Origin: Cercis canadensis
Lineage: Eukaryota > Streptophyta > Magnoliopsida > Fabales > Fabaceae
Assembly: GCA_003255065.1 (NCBI GenBank)
Contig: QAOA01005230.1
Location: forward strand, 32,856 to 96,855
Reading direction: 5' to 3'
DNA: 64,000 bases
Part shown: one piece after another, positions 1 through 11,165 of the stretch
Position numbering within the stretch: position 1 is the stretch's first letter
How the letters are laid out: each line of letters starts with the position of its first letter
Notes under the pieces: generated by a model
Seen by the model: only the letters and a program-made list of their open reading frames with translations
What the model was told of the DNA's origin: nothing
The model's database searches: none
Made by a program: the position numbers and the translations under genes

Positions 1-971
1 TAGCATATGTAGAGCCTCATTAGATCTCTCCCAATATCTTCCTATCACAATCTATTTCAACAAAGAACCAATAGTTTTAACTCCTCAAAAGCTTTTAGAT
101 TATGGAAATCTTGCTAATATTCTCATTACCAACCCTGATCAATCAAAAGGATTTGGAAGAAAACTGTCTCATTGTATTATACATGCCTTTGATAAGTTTC
201 CTCCAAAAAGATATGTCGAGTTACTCATTCAAAGCAAAGCCCCAGAATGGATCAGAGGAATTTGTTATCCTGCTCAACACAAAATCCTGCTCAAAAAACA
301 TCTAGTCAAACCTTACCTTCTCTCCTCTGAGTATCCCTGGCCCTGTCATAATCTCTCTTTACGAAAGCAAATTAGACACTGGAGAGCTAGTACCATTGCA
401 AAAGAGCTTTCCATTAAATATCAAACCCTCATTGCAGAGGATTATAATCAAAAAATATATTCGGACTTAGCCATTCCTGAAGTTCCTTTCAAAATCCGGA
501 CTGATTTTCAACAATTAGCCGATCATTATTTTCAAAAGAATCATGCCGAAGATTTAGAGGCATTTCATCTTTTCTATCAAGATGCAGAGGCATATGATAG
601 ATTTGATTACTGGAATACTGCTTTTGATGGAGAATACCAAGATATCATCACAATGGAATCGTGACACAGTCACCCAAAGACTGCCGTCCATGTGCAGTGA
701 TTCCAACCGGCTGTAGCCCATGTGCAGTGTTACTAAAAGGCTGCAGAATTCACATGCAAACTTATCATCATATTCAACAGGTCAACAAAGTTTATGAAGA
801 CTCCTCATCATGCCAAGTGTCCAGACATGTGTCAACAAGAGAAGAAAAGAATGCTTCCCCACTTTACAAGTGTCATCACAAGAAGACATCATGAAAAGCT
901 TCATCACACCTCATACAACAAGACAAGAATGGACTTCAAACCATTTGGAATCCATCCTTTCCTCAAGAGTC

Positions 972-980
972 TATAAATAG
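972..980 (+). promoter_or_regulatory. TATA box of the pararetrovirus-like promoter
   Basis: TATAAATAG lies about 310 bases after the end of the open frame and is followed by a long leader-like stretch, as in caulimovirid full-length promoters. No start-site data, so position only. Confidence 0.45.
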
Positions 981-1260
981 ACATCTTCATCACAAGAAGA
1001 AGCAATGTAAATATTTAGTAGAAAATAACCCTTTAGCTTAGCCAAGTCTAGCTAACCTTTCTAACTTCCTCCTTTCATCAAAGTTTCATTAAGTCATTAG
1101 CTTTCTTCAAAGCCCTTCATCAAAGCCCTTGTGCTCTCCTTAAAGTTTGTAACTATTTCAAAGTGTATTTCAAGAAGTTTCAAAGTTGTAAGTGTTATTT
1201 TGTTCAATATTAAGTTTTATTTTATTACTTTTCATTAAGCATTCATTATCCTTCTCCTAT

Positions 1261-1352
1261 GCTTTCTAGTGCGGACTACCGCCGGATTAGCTCCCTTTCA
1301 TAAGCATTTCCTCCTCCTACTGCTTTCTAGTGCGGACTACCGCTGGATTAGC
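1261..1352 (+). repeat. Direct repeat pair in the pararetrovirus-like leader
   Basis: Two 31-base copies (1261-1291 and 1322-1352) that differ at about one base share the core GCGGACTACCGC. They are 61 bases apart. A run of ACTGTTCA-like words follows at 1374-1453. Role unknown. Confidence 0.7.
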
Positions 1353-1627
1353 ATCCCTTTTAATTTTTGAAGTTACTGTTTATTACTGTTCATGTTCATC
1401 ATTACTGTTCACGTTTACTATTCACGTCACTGTTCATAAGTTACTATTCACTCCGAATCTCCTACTCCTTCTTCACTTTTTAATTCATTTTTGCACACAC
1501 TTTCTTTACATGTTTTACATGTTTTGACTTACTCATTACTCATTAAAGACTTTCATAATCATTAAGTCAAAATCTAAGACGATCCTGCATCGTCCTTGCA
1601 AATTAATGTTCATAGATTGACATGTAC

Positions 1628-3560
1628 CTTTTGATAAACTACTTAGAGAATTTGAATTGACAAAATTCTCTTCACTATGACTTGAGTCAATATTCCTCTT
1701 GAATCGTTTATTGGAAGCATCATATGCTTCCTTTTAAACATCTTCGGGAACAGTACTACATATAGCAACACCCATTTTTTCAGTTTTAGATAAATGCCAT
1801 TTAATCATTGAAGCACCTCCAACAAATTCGTGTCCACAAAAATTGCACTTGTTGACTTTGCCATCCAAGCTGTTCTCAACATATTGCCAAAAATGATCTT
1901 TTTTCCTACCAGTGATGGATTTTCCTGTGCATAAAAGAATCAAATTTATTATTTCCTTTTCCAGATGAACTGAATCAAATTTATGTAGCTAGATCAATAG
2001 CATGTGCTTTAACTTTAACCAATAACAAACCAAAGGTTTGAAAATGAAATAATTGGACTATTATACTTGAGCACAATCGTAAATGCTAAAAATTGAAATA
2101 AAACAAATTAATGCAAAAAATATAAACATCATAAGGCTGAGGCAAAATAAATATTAAAAATGTGTGTATTGAGTGGTGACATTTGTGTGGTTGGGAAACT
2201 AGTATTTTTCAATCTAGAGGGGCATGATCTTGTAGCCATGGTGACCAATTTCTTTTCTACTAATATAATGCTAAATGAATTGAATAACAACTTTTTGCCC
2301 TTGTTGTATGCCTAGAGAAGGTAGAGGACTTGGTTATAAAAGCATGAAGGCTTAAACAGAGCATTGGTCTCTAAATTATCATGGAATATGGCAGCTGATT
2401 TAGATAGACTCTTGGTTCAACTTTTTTCTTTGAAATATTGTAATCACTTTTTTTCTTTTTTTGGTTGGTCAATTATCATTAAATTAATAATATATTAATG
2501 CGTACCTTTTGATGAATCACTTGAATTAACATTTCTCATGACGTTTTGACTGGAATTGAGGCAATTCACTTCAGGATAACCTGAATTAACATTTCTCATG
2601 ACACTCTGATTGGAACTGAGCAAATTCTCTTCAGGATCACCCAAACAATTATTTGTCATAAAGTTCTGATTGAAATTGGAGTAATTCACTTCAAGATGAC
2701 CTGAATTAACATTTCTCATGACGTTCTGATTGGAATCCTCAATTGTTGAGAATGCTATCCTTTGAACATGTTCAGCATTTCCTGATAAAACAAATTTGTG
2801 AAGTATCTTAATTTCTCACAGTAAATAACTACATATAATTTTCTCTCCATCCAAGAATTACACTTTTATTTTTTTCATGAATTGAAATTAAAAAAAGATA
2901 AAAGAAAAAAGTACAACCATCTATTCCATTGTAAAGTAATTAAACCTTTTTTTTTTCTTCGCAACAGAAAACATTCCTTTGTAAGAGGAATTTACATTCT
3001 CCATACATATCATCTAAAGTGATTATACACTTTTTTGTTCTCTTGAAAGCATGAAATAATCTCACCATTATTTTTCATCTTATCGTCCTTAAATATCTGC
3101 TACATGCAGAACACATGATAAAGCAACGGTGTCTTGAAATTGAACGATGCTATAATGCTGTGAGATGGTGTCTCAAATGACATGACAAAAGGCATCAACT
3201 CTTTCTAAACCCATACATCTATATTACGCTATAATATTTTTTGTAAAATCAGTTCTACATCGGTGTATACCTTTTGATGAATCACTTGACATATTTGAAG
3301 TCACAAAACTCTGTTCAGGATTACTTAGATTAACACTGCTGAAAGGTTTTTTATTGGAATTAATAAACGATGAGGATGCTGCAATTTGAACATGTTTAGG
3401 AACTCCAGTACATGTACGAATGCCTTTCCCTTCAATCCCAGATAAATGGCCTTTGATCCTTGAAGCACCTCCACCATATTCGTATCCACAAAAGTTGCAC
3501 TTGATCACCTTGTCATTCAGTTGTTGAATGTATTTCCGAAAGGATCTTTTTTCCTACCCA
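1628..3560 (-). pseudogene. Double BED zinc-finger gene remnant (BED-NLR type N-terminus)
   Basis: Three exons read on the minus strand. Exon 1 (about 3560-3268) begins MGRKKDPF and carries a BED finger (KCNFCGYEYGGGASRIKGHL). Exon 2 (2781-2506) is a Ser/Asn-rich linker built of 20-residue repeats. Exon 3 (1924-1628) carries a second BED finger (KCNFCGHEFVGGASMIKWHL). Exons 1 and 2 end with the same SSDSSKG-type junction, and exons 2 and 3 join in frame. This is the N-terminal layout of plant BED-NLR resistance proteins, but no NB-ARC or LRR follows. Exon 1 is one base short near its start (about 3545), exon 3 has an in-frame stop at 1734-1736, and the gene ends where the pararetrovirus fragment begins. 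A BED domain from a hAT-derived gene is the alternative. Confidence 0.65.
2521..2740 (-). repeat. 60-bp minisatellite inside the BED gene linker exon
   Basis: Three full copies and one partial copy of a 60-base unit (2521-2580, 2581-2640, 2641-2700, 2701-2740). The period keeps the frame, giving 20-residue repeats ending VMRNVNS on the minus strand. Divergence between copies is moderate. Confidence 0.85.
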
Positions 3561-4061
3561 TGATTGATATTCCTTCACAACCACAAAAGAAAATTTATGT
3601 AAATTTATTGACAACAAGTGCCATAGCAGTAATTAAAGATCAAACCGATCACTTTAAAAGATTAATTCAATTTTTTTTTTTAAAGTAATCGAACCATCAA
3701 GTGTGGTGCATTTCACCTGGGTAATACTCCTATTTTACCCAATATCAGTAACAAGAATCAACCAAAAATAAATAAATAAACCAGTAACAAGGCCCTCACA
3801 CATGGATTTTGTTATGTTCCTTAAAAGACCCTCACACAAAACCAGTAACTGAATCTAATGAGTAAAAGAGCAAAGAAACAAGGAGAATTGTCCTGTAAAT
3901 ACAGATGGTAATATGATTACTTTAAGGGACTTATACTTACTTGGATAGTTTCTTTATCCGCAGACTGAAAATGGCAGATGATCTGTGGTGAAAGCTTGGC
4001 ACTTCTGGTTTCTTGCAAAAAGTAAAACAGCTCGCTCAGTAGAGAGATATTTGAAGAAGAG
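3561..4061 (-). other. 5' untranslated region and upstream DNA of the BED gene remnant
   Basis: Non-coding. On the minus strand a leader-like stretch (about 4080-3950) ends in CTATCCAA followed by GTAAGT, a good splice donor, so an untranslated first exon is likely upstream of exon 1. The rest is AT-rich and without recognisable genes. Confidence 0.4.
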
Positions 4062-4440
4062 AAGATGAGAATTCACCGTTCAAATTCACATTCTAGAACA
4101 TGAACGGAGATGGAGCATTTCATACCTTTTTGCTTTTGGGTCAGTAACCATTCATAGCCACACAAGAAAAGAAAGGTCCTTATCTAAATAGAATTGACAG
4201 AAAACAATTTGGACCAAACCCAAGATTGTTCGAGGAAGCTACCCCTTAATTACTAGGGCCACTTGTACCAAGTACAACAAGAGTGAGGTCTTTTATTGGT
4301 TGACTTGGTCATTGACTCATTGATTGGGCTCGCTCTAATTCTTCTCTCACCGACTCTATGGATGTATTCACAATTTTCTTAAATTGGGGTGTGCTCATAT
4401 TTTCTTCCATGAGAAAGAAAGAAAGAGAAGGGAATAACAA
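4062..4440. repeat. Promoter-region duplication, copy 1
   Basis: Matches 6769-7110 in the same orientation from GATGAGAATTCA to the GAGAAAGAAAGAAAGAG tract, with small indels. It includes the block around TTTGGACCAAACCCAAGATT. It lies just upstream of the BED gene remnant, so it is probably its promoter. Confidence 0.8.
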
Positions 4441-6639
4441 AAAATGAGAGAAAGTGAGGCCAAGTTTAACGTGTCACATTTATTGTTTTCAAAATTTATT
4501 TTTAATAGAGTGAGTTTTAAGCATCTTAGCCAATTATATTAAAGATGAATATGCATGTCCTGATCACTTTAAGAATTCCAATTCTTTCTTTTTAGACATG
4601 AATTAATATTTTTGTTGGTTTAGGGAACTATGAAGTTCCATCAAGACTTATTTTATTTTTCTGATTTTTGTTAAAAATTTGACTCATTTTTACTAATAGA
4701 TTACTTGGGGTTAAGTAATTTAGTGACTAAATTTTTTAGTAGGCAAGACATGAATTAATAATCCATGTTCATATATACTCAAGAACTAAGGTATGTACAA
4801 TCTAATTGTGTATTCTGACATATATTGTGTGATTCAATTTTTTGATATCTTCGTAATTATACTAAAATTACTTGATAGCTCCCACCCGAATTCACCCAAC
4901 CTAAGAGGTGCAGCTCTACCACCCCTCTTAGCCTTCATCTTAATTTTCAAAGCACATAAGCCTAGAGAATTTTATTACAATCATTGATGCTAATAAATGT
5001 TCAAGAGACCATTGGCTGATAATTTGATAATCAAAGCTCAATGCTTCTGATATTTTGCAGGAAAACTGAAACAGCCAGTTTAATAGAGGGAATTTACATG
5101 TTAGATAAAAGTTTGTATCTGTATTAATGTTTATAAACTAATTCAATATAGAAAAAGTTTTTTTTTTTTTTTTCAGTGATCTTTTAAAATAAAATAGAGT
5201 ACGAGTTTATCTACTTTTAAAATAATTGACATGACTAAAATGATTATATATCAATCTAATAAAATTCTTATTTTATTTTGAAAATGAAACTAAAACAAAA
5301 AATTACGAGTTCTATGTGCTAGATTGAAAAGAAAATTGAAAGAATGTATAATAACAACAACAATAACAATTAAAACTTTATATATAAAACTTTATTTTTA
5401 TTTTATATTTGCTTTTCTCTAAAAGGAAGCTAATACTTAATAAAAGAGTATATAGTTGGAGCTGCAATCTTAATGAATGAATAAGAATTCATAGGCAGCC
5501 GCAAACTTAATTCCTAAGTTTGCGTGGGAAGCACCCATAGTGAAGCAGTGCTAAAGATTGGTAACGGCAAACCAATCCTATAAATATCCCAGCACTCCAT
5601 CCCTTTGATATATCCTCACCTTCGAGAGACAATTTGAAAATCATTAAATATTAACTAAAAATGGATTATATTTTTAAGATAATATAATGACTAAATTACA
5701 CTCTAGTTCCTTAAAGTTTACATTTTTTTCATTTTTTTCCTTCTGATTTCAAATAATTGGTGTTATACGGGACATGTAATATACGTTAAAACGTATGCAT
5801 GATTATAATATAAATTTCAGAGTAAAAAGGCTATTGAAAAATATAGAATAAGTTACAGTACGTATAAAAATACATATTAAGAAATATACGAGAATATTAC
5901 ATTAATAAGTTATAAGTTTGTTATGAAAAATATGGATCATATATAAGTATTTTTTTATAGTATATTGCATATGATTTTTAATTTTATTTCATTCATTTCT
6001 ATAATAAAAATGTTAATTACATGCTAGTAAATTTAATAATTGAATGAAGTAAACAATAATTTAAACTATAAAATAATCATTAGGACTATCTCAGACTGAA
6101 TTATTAGTTTAGTATATAATAATCATACTTTTATTAATCTAAGACAAAAAATTATCTTTTATTAAAAAATATTAAAAGCTTAAAAAAGGAAAATATAAGC
6201 AAACATAGTTAGACAGCAAAAAAAAAAATGTAGAAAAAAAAAATAAGTGAAGGTGCATGGAAAATATAAAAGAAAATGTGTTTAAGAAAAGCTAGTGGTA
6301 ATTTGATTTGTGAGCTGCCAATACCTCGTCTAGTAAAAGGAAAACTAAAAAATAGACAAAAGAGAAAAAGGATTATCTCCCACAGTTTGACGTGTCTACG
6401 TATAAAAGCATCAATATTAACTTTTTATGATTTACAGATCCTATGGCATAAATATTTTTAAACTTAAAACAGGCGTCAATTTGAAACTTACGGAGAGACA
6501 CGTACAGATTGTGTATCACACACGAATAAACTACCATCATTGGCAGCTCCAAGAGGCCATGGCTGCCGTTGGTGCCAACACGAAAAATTTTAGACTGGTA
6601 TAAAGGTAAGATGAACTCAGAGATATAAATCTATCTCTG
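4441..6639. other. AT-rich intergenic DNA
   Basis: No gene is supported; all open frames are short and unlike known proteins. Contains poly-T and poly-A runs (5160-5174, 6221-6242). A block with TATAAATATCC at about 5580 could be a relic promoter, but nothing downstream supports this. Confidence 0.5.
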
Positions 6640-6735
6640 TATGTTTTTAAAAACTGTAATATTTAAATAATTAAGTTAAAAATTATAATAAATATATAAT
6701 TTTATTGTTAAAATACAATATTCAAATCAATGAAA
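6640..6735. repeat. Solo end of a foldback MITE family
   Basis: The stretch around CTGTAATATTTAAATAATTA closely resembles the arms of the foldback element at 57076-57533. Only one arm is visible here, so this is probably a truncated copy. Confidence 0.45.
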
Positions 6736-6768
6736 CCAGATCAAGTATTTTTAAACTTAAAAAACATG

Positions 6769-7110
6769 ATGAGAATTCAACGATCAAGTTCTAGAATGTG
6801 AACTTGAACGGAGATGGAGCATTTCATACGTTTTTCTTTTTGGGTCAGTCAACCATTCAATTGGGAAGAGTGCAAATGAAGTTTAGATCCTTATCTAAAT
6901 GGAATTGACAGAAAATAATTTGGACCAAACCCAAGATTCCAATTCGAGGAAACTACCCCTTAATTACTAGTACCCCTTGTTCCAAGTACAACAAAAATGA
7001 GGTCTCTAATTCTTCTCTCACCAACTCCATGGCTGTATTCACAATTTTCTTAAATTGGGGTTTGTTCATATTTTCTTCCATGAGAAAGAAAGAAAGAGAG
7101 AGGAGGGAAC
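6769..7110. repeat. Promoter-region duplication, copy 2
   Basis: Second copy of 4062-4440 in the same orientation, about 2.7 kb away. The untranslated leader and BED exons next to copy 1 are absent here, so this is a truncated duplicate of the BED gene's upstream region. Confidence 0.8.
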
Positions 7111-7317
7111 AACGAAAAATGAGAGAAAATGATTGGATACCTTTTTCTTTTTGGGTCAGTCAAGCATTTACAAACATCTTGGTGTATTGTAGAATCTTCC
7201 GTTTATTTGTAGTTGAAGTGGCTACATTTGACATTATTGTTAGGGCCACATGTTGCAAAATTAATCTAGCTAGTTCTTTTTTTTTAAAAAAAAAAAATAT
7301 AATTGACATATATGTTT

Positions 7318-7905
7318 TGAGTAAACCTACATTTTGGTCCTCCAAATATGGGGGTTCGGACAAATTGGTCCTCCAAAGGTACATAACTATAAGTCAGTCC
7401 TTGAAAGATTATATATCCATAACAAATTCGTCCTCCGTTAGTATAGTTTGTTAAGTGGTGACGGAAATGCTGATGTGACACCGTTAAGTGCATGTGTGGC
7501 ACATTTAGGACTGAACTGGCATTTAAATTTGCCATGTAGGCTGCTGACATGAAATGTTAACAAAAAGGAAAAAAGAAAAGCCCTCTTTCATGTGGTGTGT
7601 GGCGTCGTTTTCATTATCTGGGTGACCTTCATTTCTCAAATGGCTGAAGCTTTGGGCAAACCCTAACATCGCTCAATTCCATTTCTTGAACAAGCTCGGG
7701 GATAAACCTCAGCAGTCTGACCAAGGAGAATGAAATACATTGGAATCTCCGTACCTGCCACTAGTTTGTTCGATTTGGTAAGCCACCCTAACCCCCATCC
7801 TCTCACTTCTTACTCCCTCACTCTCTCGGCCATGCCTTCCTTGCAATCTCTTCAATTCCATTACTCTATCTGTCATCTCTCACCCAAGCTTCAACACCTT
7901 TGGTC
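7318..7905 (+). pseudogene. Inverted partial copy of the C2-GRAM (BAGP1-like) gene 5' end
   Basis: Nearly the reverse complement of 21897-22478: upstream repeat, 5' leader and the first part of the coding exon (starting MKYIGISVPATS at 7730) up to PKLQHLW, after which similarity stops at about 7905. It encodes only about 58 residues of homology before unrelated sequence. The copy is therefore a dead duplicate of promoter plus start of exon 1, in opposite orientation to the longer copy, with a Tat element between them. Confidence 0.75.
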
Positions 7906-9876
7906 CTTATATTTAATTATGACTTGTGTTAATTGCTTAAAAAAAAAGGTCCTGCAAATCTGAGACCAATCATTCTGTAAATTTGAGACCAGGAAGCAGC
8001 AGGAGAAGAAGAAAGAAAGAATATATCTTTGCTTATCTTTTATTAGTTTGTAGGCGTTTTATTTTATACAATTTATATGTGTATGTTTTTTTGGAAATTA
8101 TTTTTATGTGTCTTCGGATGGCTGAAATTATTTGTAAATAAATTTTAACCAATTCAGGCTGAGCTAATTATGATATGGCCATTATAGTAGTTTAATGTGG
8201 ATATCGTTTTCTTTGTTTATATGAAGAGAATAATTCAATAAGCATCAAAAGCAACTACGAACCATTCATTACAATAAGACCATATTTAATAGAGAATTAC
8301 ATGCTATTGGTTTCTATATACATGATTGATGGGTCCTATATATGGAACCTGTAAATTAAAAATAAATTGGTAATTACAATATAAGATATAATTAGTCAAA
8401 AACCAGAAAATCATGTTTAAATACTTGGATAAAAAATTCAGTAATTGGTTTTGAATTTGGGTTACTTTTTGGCCATTTTTAGAGTTAATTTATGGCCATT
8501 TAAAAGTAACATTTTAAATCAATATTTTTAGAGTTTTAGAGTTAATTTGTGGCCATGTAAAAGTAACATTTTAAATCAGTATTTTTAGAGTTAAGTTGAC
8601 ATTACATTCTTAATTTGGCCTTTCTTTACGTGACAATGAATTTTCTTAACTTGTTGCTAAATCAGTGTTCGTCTACCATGAGTAGGAAGTACCCAAACAA
8701 TCAAGATAAAATAGAATTCTATCCCTGTCAATATCATGGGTGGTGGCCAGCAACATAGTGGACTATGAGCCGATATTCCATGAGATCAAGTCATACATTT
8801 GGGTAAAATTTGGGAAGGGATGCGCTAACATAGTTTCACAATTTGCAAACATGTTTTCACTTCACAATATAGACATAAATAGTTCAAAGCGCATGAATAT
8901 CCCATGGAGTAATTTTTCACCTAAATCAGTCATAATTTTTATAACAAATATAGATAGACTCATATTGTGTTTATCGAAATTATGAATCTTGATGTCCACA
9001 CAAACTGTCAATGACAGTCTTTAATGAATCAACATCACATGTCATGAAGAAAAGACAAGATTCAAAGTTACATTTAAAATCTGTACAAGCAACACATGTG
9101 ACTTAAAAGTGCTAATCCCAGTTTGTTGACTTGAAGATTCAAGGTTACACTGTAAGAGCATTGGTTGAAGCAGACTGCAAAGTTCCATCATGATTATGAG
9201 CTGATAGAAGAGGAATGTCCTGTGAATTAGTTGAGCAATTAGCAGGGAAATATCATGAAAATGCTTAAAGCAAAACGAAACAAACTGTACAGACCACTGT
9301 AAGAAACTTGTTATGAGGCATGTCACACAACCATTACTCTTAACCATATAGAAGCTGCCCAGGCAAAAAATATAGAACAAGTAATGTATCACAACTAGAA
9401 ACCTTCTATATTGCATATAAAAATAAACCCACTAATGGGCAGTGAACTAGTAAATATACCAGATTAAGACCTAATATGATCAAGTAATGTAGGCACATGT
9501 GAAGTACATTAGTAGAAATAGAAAGTTTAGCCAATCTCCAATCAATAACAACAACACTTAAGCTTAAAACCCTACCAATAGAACCAATATGCAACAATTT
9601 AAGTCACATTGTGCTCCAATTATACCACGCACCCACCTAGCAAACACTCTGGTTTACCTTTCACTCAAGAGAATGAAGGTCGAAATCGGCCACATCTGGT
9701 GAAAGCCAAACTATAGAATAACACCTAGAGACTAGACACAAGCACGCCTTACATTAAAATGCATTTAAAAAAAAAACAAAACAAAACAAAAAGAAAAGCA
9801 TTTGAAGTTTGATAATCTAATCTTAAGACAACAAGAACAATCCCAAGTACAACTATAAAAAGCAATCAACACATAC
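7906..9876. other. Non-coding stretch, partly intron of the C2-GRAM remnant
   Basis: No further exons of the C2-GRAM gene could be found on the minus strand here, although a C2 domain exon would be expected. The DNA is AT-rich with no convincing gene. Includes the tandem duplication at 8478-8590. Confidence 0.4.
8478..8590. repeat. 57-bp tandem duplication
   Basis: Two copies starting TTTTAGAGTTAATTT at about 8478 and 8535, differing at a few bases; the unit includes GGCCAT and AAAAGTAACATTTTAAATCA. No function visible. Confidence 0.7.
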
Positions 9877-9935
9877 TCAGAAAGATAGACTATCTTACAA
9901 TCTGCAGCATCAACTTTAGACCTTCCTATATTTTC
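9877..9935 (-). pseudogene. C2-GRAM (BAGP1-like) gene, exon 2
   Basis: On the minus strand the exon reads ENIGRSKVDAADCKIVYLS and is flanked by a good acceptor (ATAATGCAG) and donor (GTATGTG). From memory of the family this matches the segment before the C2 domain of BAG-associated GRAM protein 1 homologues. The first exon is 11.7 kb away at 21678-22065, separated by the Tat element. No downstream exons were found, so the gene is a fragment. Confidence 0.55.
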
Positions 9936-9978
9936 CTGCATTATGTCAAAAAGGTAAAGACACAAAAAAAAAAGAATG

Positions 9979-9983
9979 AATAC
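9979..9983. repeat. Left target-site duplication (AATAC) of the Tat element
   Basis: AATAC immediately before the left LTR is repeated at 21405-21409 just after the right LTR. This fixes the element borders. Confidence 0.85.
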
Positions 9984-10357
9984 TATGGTGGGCTATTCCA
10001 GAAGCCCAAAATAAATAGTGGCCCAACAAAATAGACGCCCAATAAGACAAAGTATTGAAGACACCGGGCGACCCGCCAGCTCGTTTCGAGTAAACCGCCA
10101 AATCCCAAGTTTCTGTTCCTATAAATAGCCCTTGCTATTTAAGGTGAGAGCTCTCTAGTCGGACATCACTTAATCTATATTGTCAAGCTCGAACCATACT
10201 AACTTGACCTTCGGAGACCGGAAATAAGAGTCTGACCCGCTTTTCTGTTTCAGGTGAGCTCAAAGACATCCCGACCTTGAGACATCCGACCTTAAAAGAT
10301 ATTGAGCATCTCTGAAACTCCCGTGACGTAACCCGACCCATAACTCAGGCATCGTCA
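9984..10357 (+). repeat. Left LTR of the Tat element
   Basis: 374 bases matching 21012-21404. Contains TATAAATAGCCC at about 10120, a likely promoter TATA box. Ends in CA; the right copy starts with TG as expected. Confidence 0.9.
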
Positions 10358-10359
10358 TT

Positions 10360-10376
10360 TGGCGCCGTCTGTAGGA
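10360..10376 (+). other. Primer binding site of the Tat element
   Basis: TGGCGCCGTCTGTAGG follows the left LTR by two bases and resembles the TGGCGCC-type primer sites common in plant Ty3/Gypsy elements. Confidence 0.7.
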
Positions 10377-11165
10377 AACCGAAGAATTCTCTCAACACCT
10401 ACAAATCTCATTGCCTGATCCTGAGTTTGGCATTATGGGTGCAGACACCCCGTCGACCCCGATCGTCCCATCTCCTTCTGCCAGGGAGAGCCTAGCAACA
10501 TCATCCAGGGACAAGCAACCTGTGAGCCACCTGGAGACTATTCGCGAGACTCTCGCCTTGAGCAAATTGGTGATACCCTGCAATACCTTCTACAAGAAAT
10601 TCAAACTCTAAAGCGAGAGAGAGCGGAAGATAAGGCTGAGATTGCTAATTTCAAGAGAAAACAAGATCCCTCAAAAATCGGGTAGTTAGAAGATACACCG
10701 CTCTATCAACCGTCTGCCGAGGTAATAGGCAGCGAGTCAACCTTCGCAAGCAGCCGACCAGGAATACATCTAAGTGGCCCCAAAACCTCATTCCACGTAC
10801 GTAGGGATAGCCTTTCTTACCTCGAAGGCTCTCCCAGACTCCCTCAGGCCAGCCCTGAAAAGTCTAGGAGAGTAGGCCAACATCCGTTCACCCAACCTAT
10901 CATGGATTACCAAGTACTAGCCGGTTTTCGATTACCCCAGCTCGAGCCTTTTGACGGCTCCTCCGACCCCATGGAGCATTTAGAAAACTTTAATTCTATT
11001 ATGCTTCTAAGTGGTTCAGCAGATGAGGTCATGTGTCGAGTCTTTCCCACTACCTTACGTCGGACAGCCCTTCAGTGGTTCTCGAACCTCCCTCCAACTA
11101 GTATTTCAAGCTTTAGTCAAATGTACGAACTTTTGCTAGCTCGTTTCTCCACCAGTGTAACTGAT

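Larger units (their letters stand above)
1..1620 (+). mobile_element. Endogenous pararetrovirus (Caulimoviridae-like), 3' part, fossil fragment
   Basis: A reading frame open from the left edge to 664 (about 220 residues) looks like the C-terminal part of a pararetroviral polyprotein. Non-coding DNA follows, then a TATA box at 972-980, a transcribed-leader-like stretch rich in short ACTGTTCA-type repeats, and at 1563-1590 a segment that also occurs (reverse orientation) at about 44870, there next to a tRNA-Met primer-site match. The layout of polyprotein end, promoter and leader fits an integrated caulimovirid such as a petuvirus or florendovirus. Only this part is in the window, and its right edge abuts the BED gene remnant. 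Genus and full extent cannot be told, and I recognise the protein only by context. Confidence 0.5.

Noticed and set aside
5480-5640. Possible small promoter with TATAAATATCC
   Set aside because: No transcript-like or coding sequence follows, so it is left as intergenic.
7029-7454. 141-residue plus-strand frame
   Set aside because: Crosses the boundary between the duplicated promoter and the inverted gene copy, and has no protein similarity I recognise.
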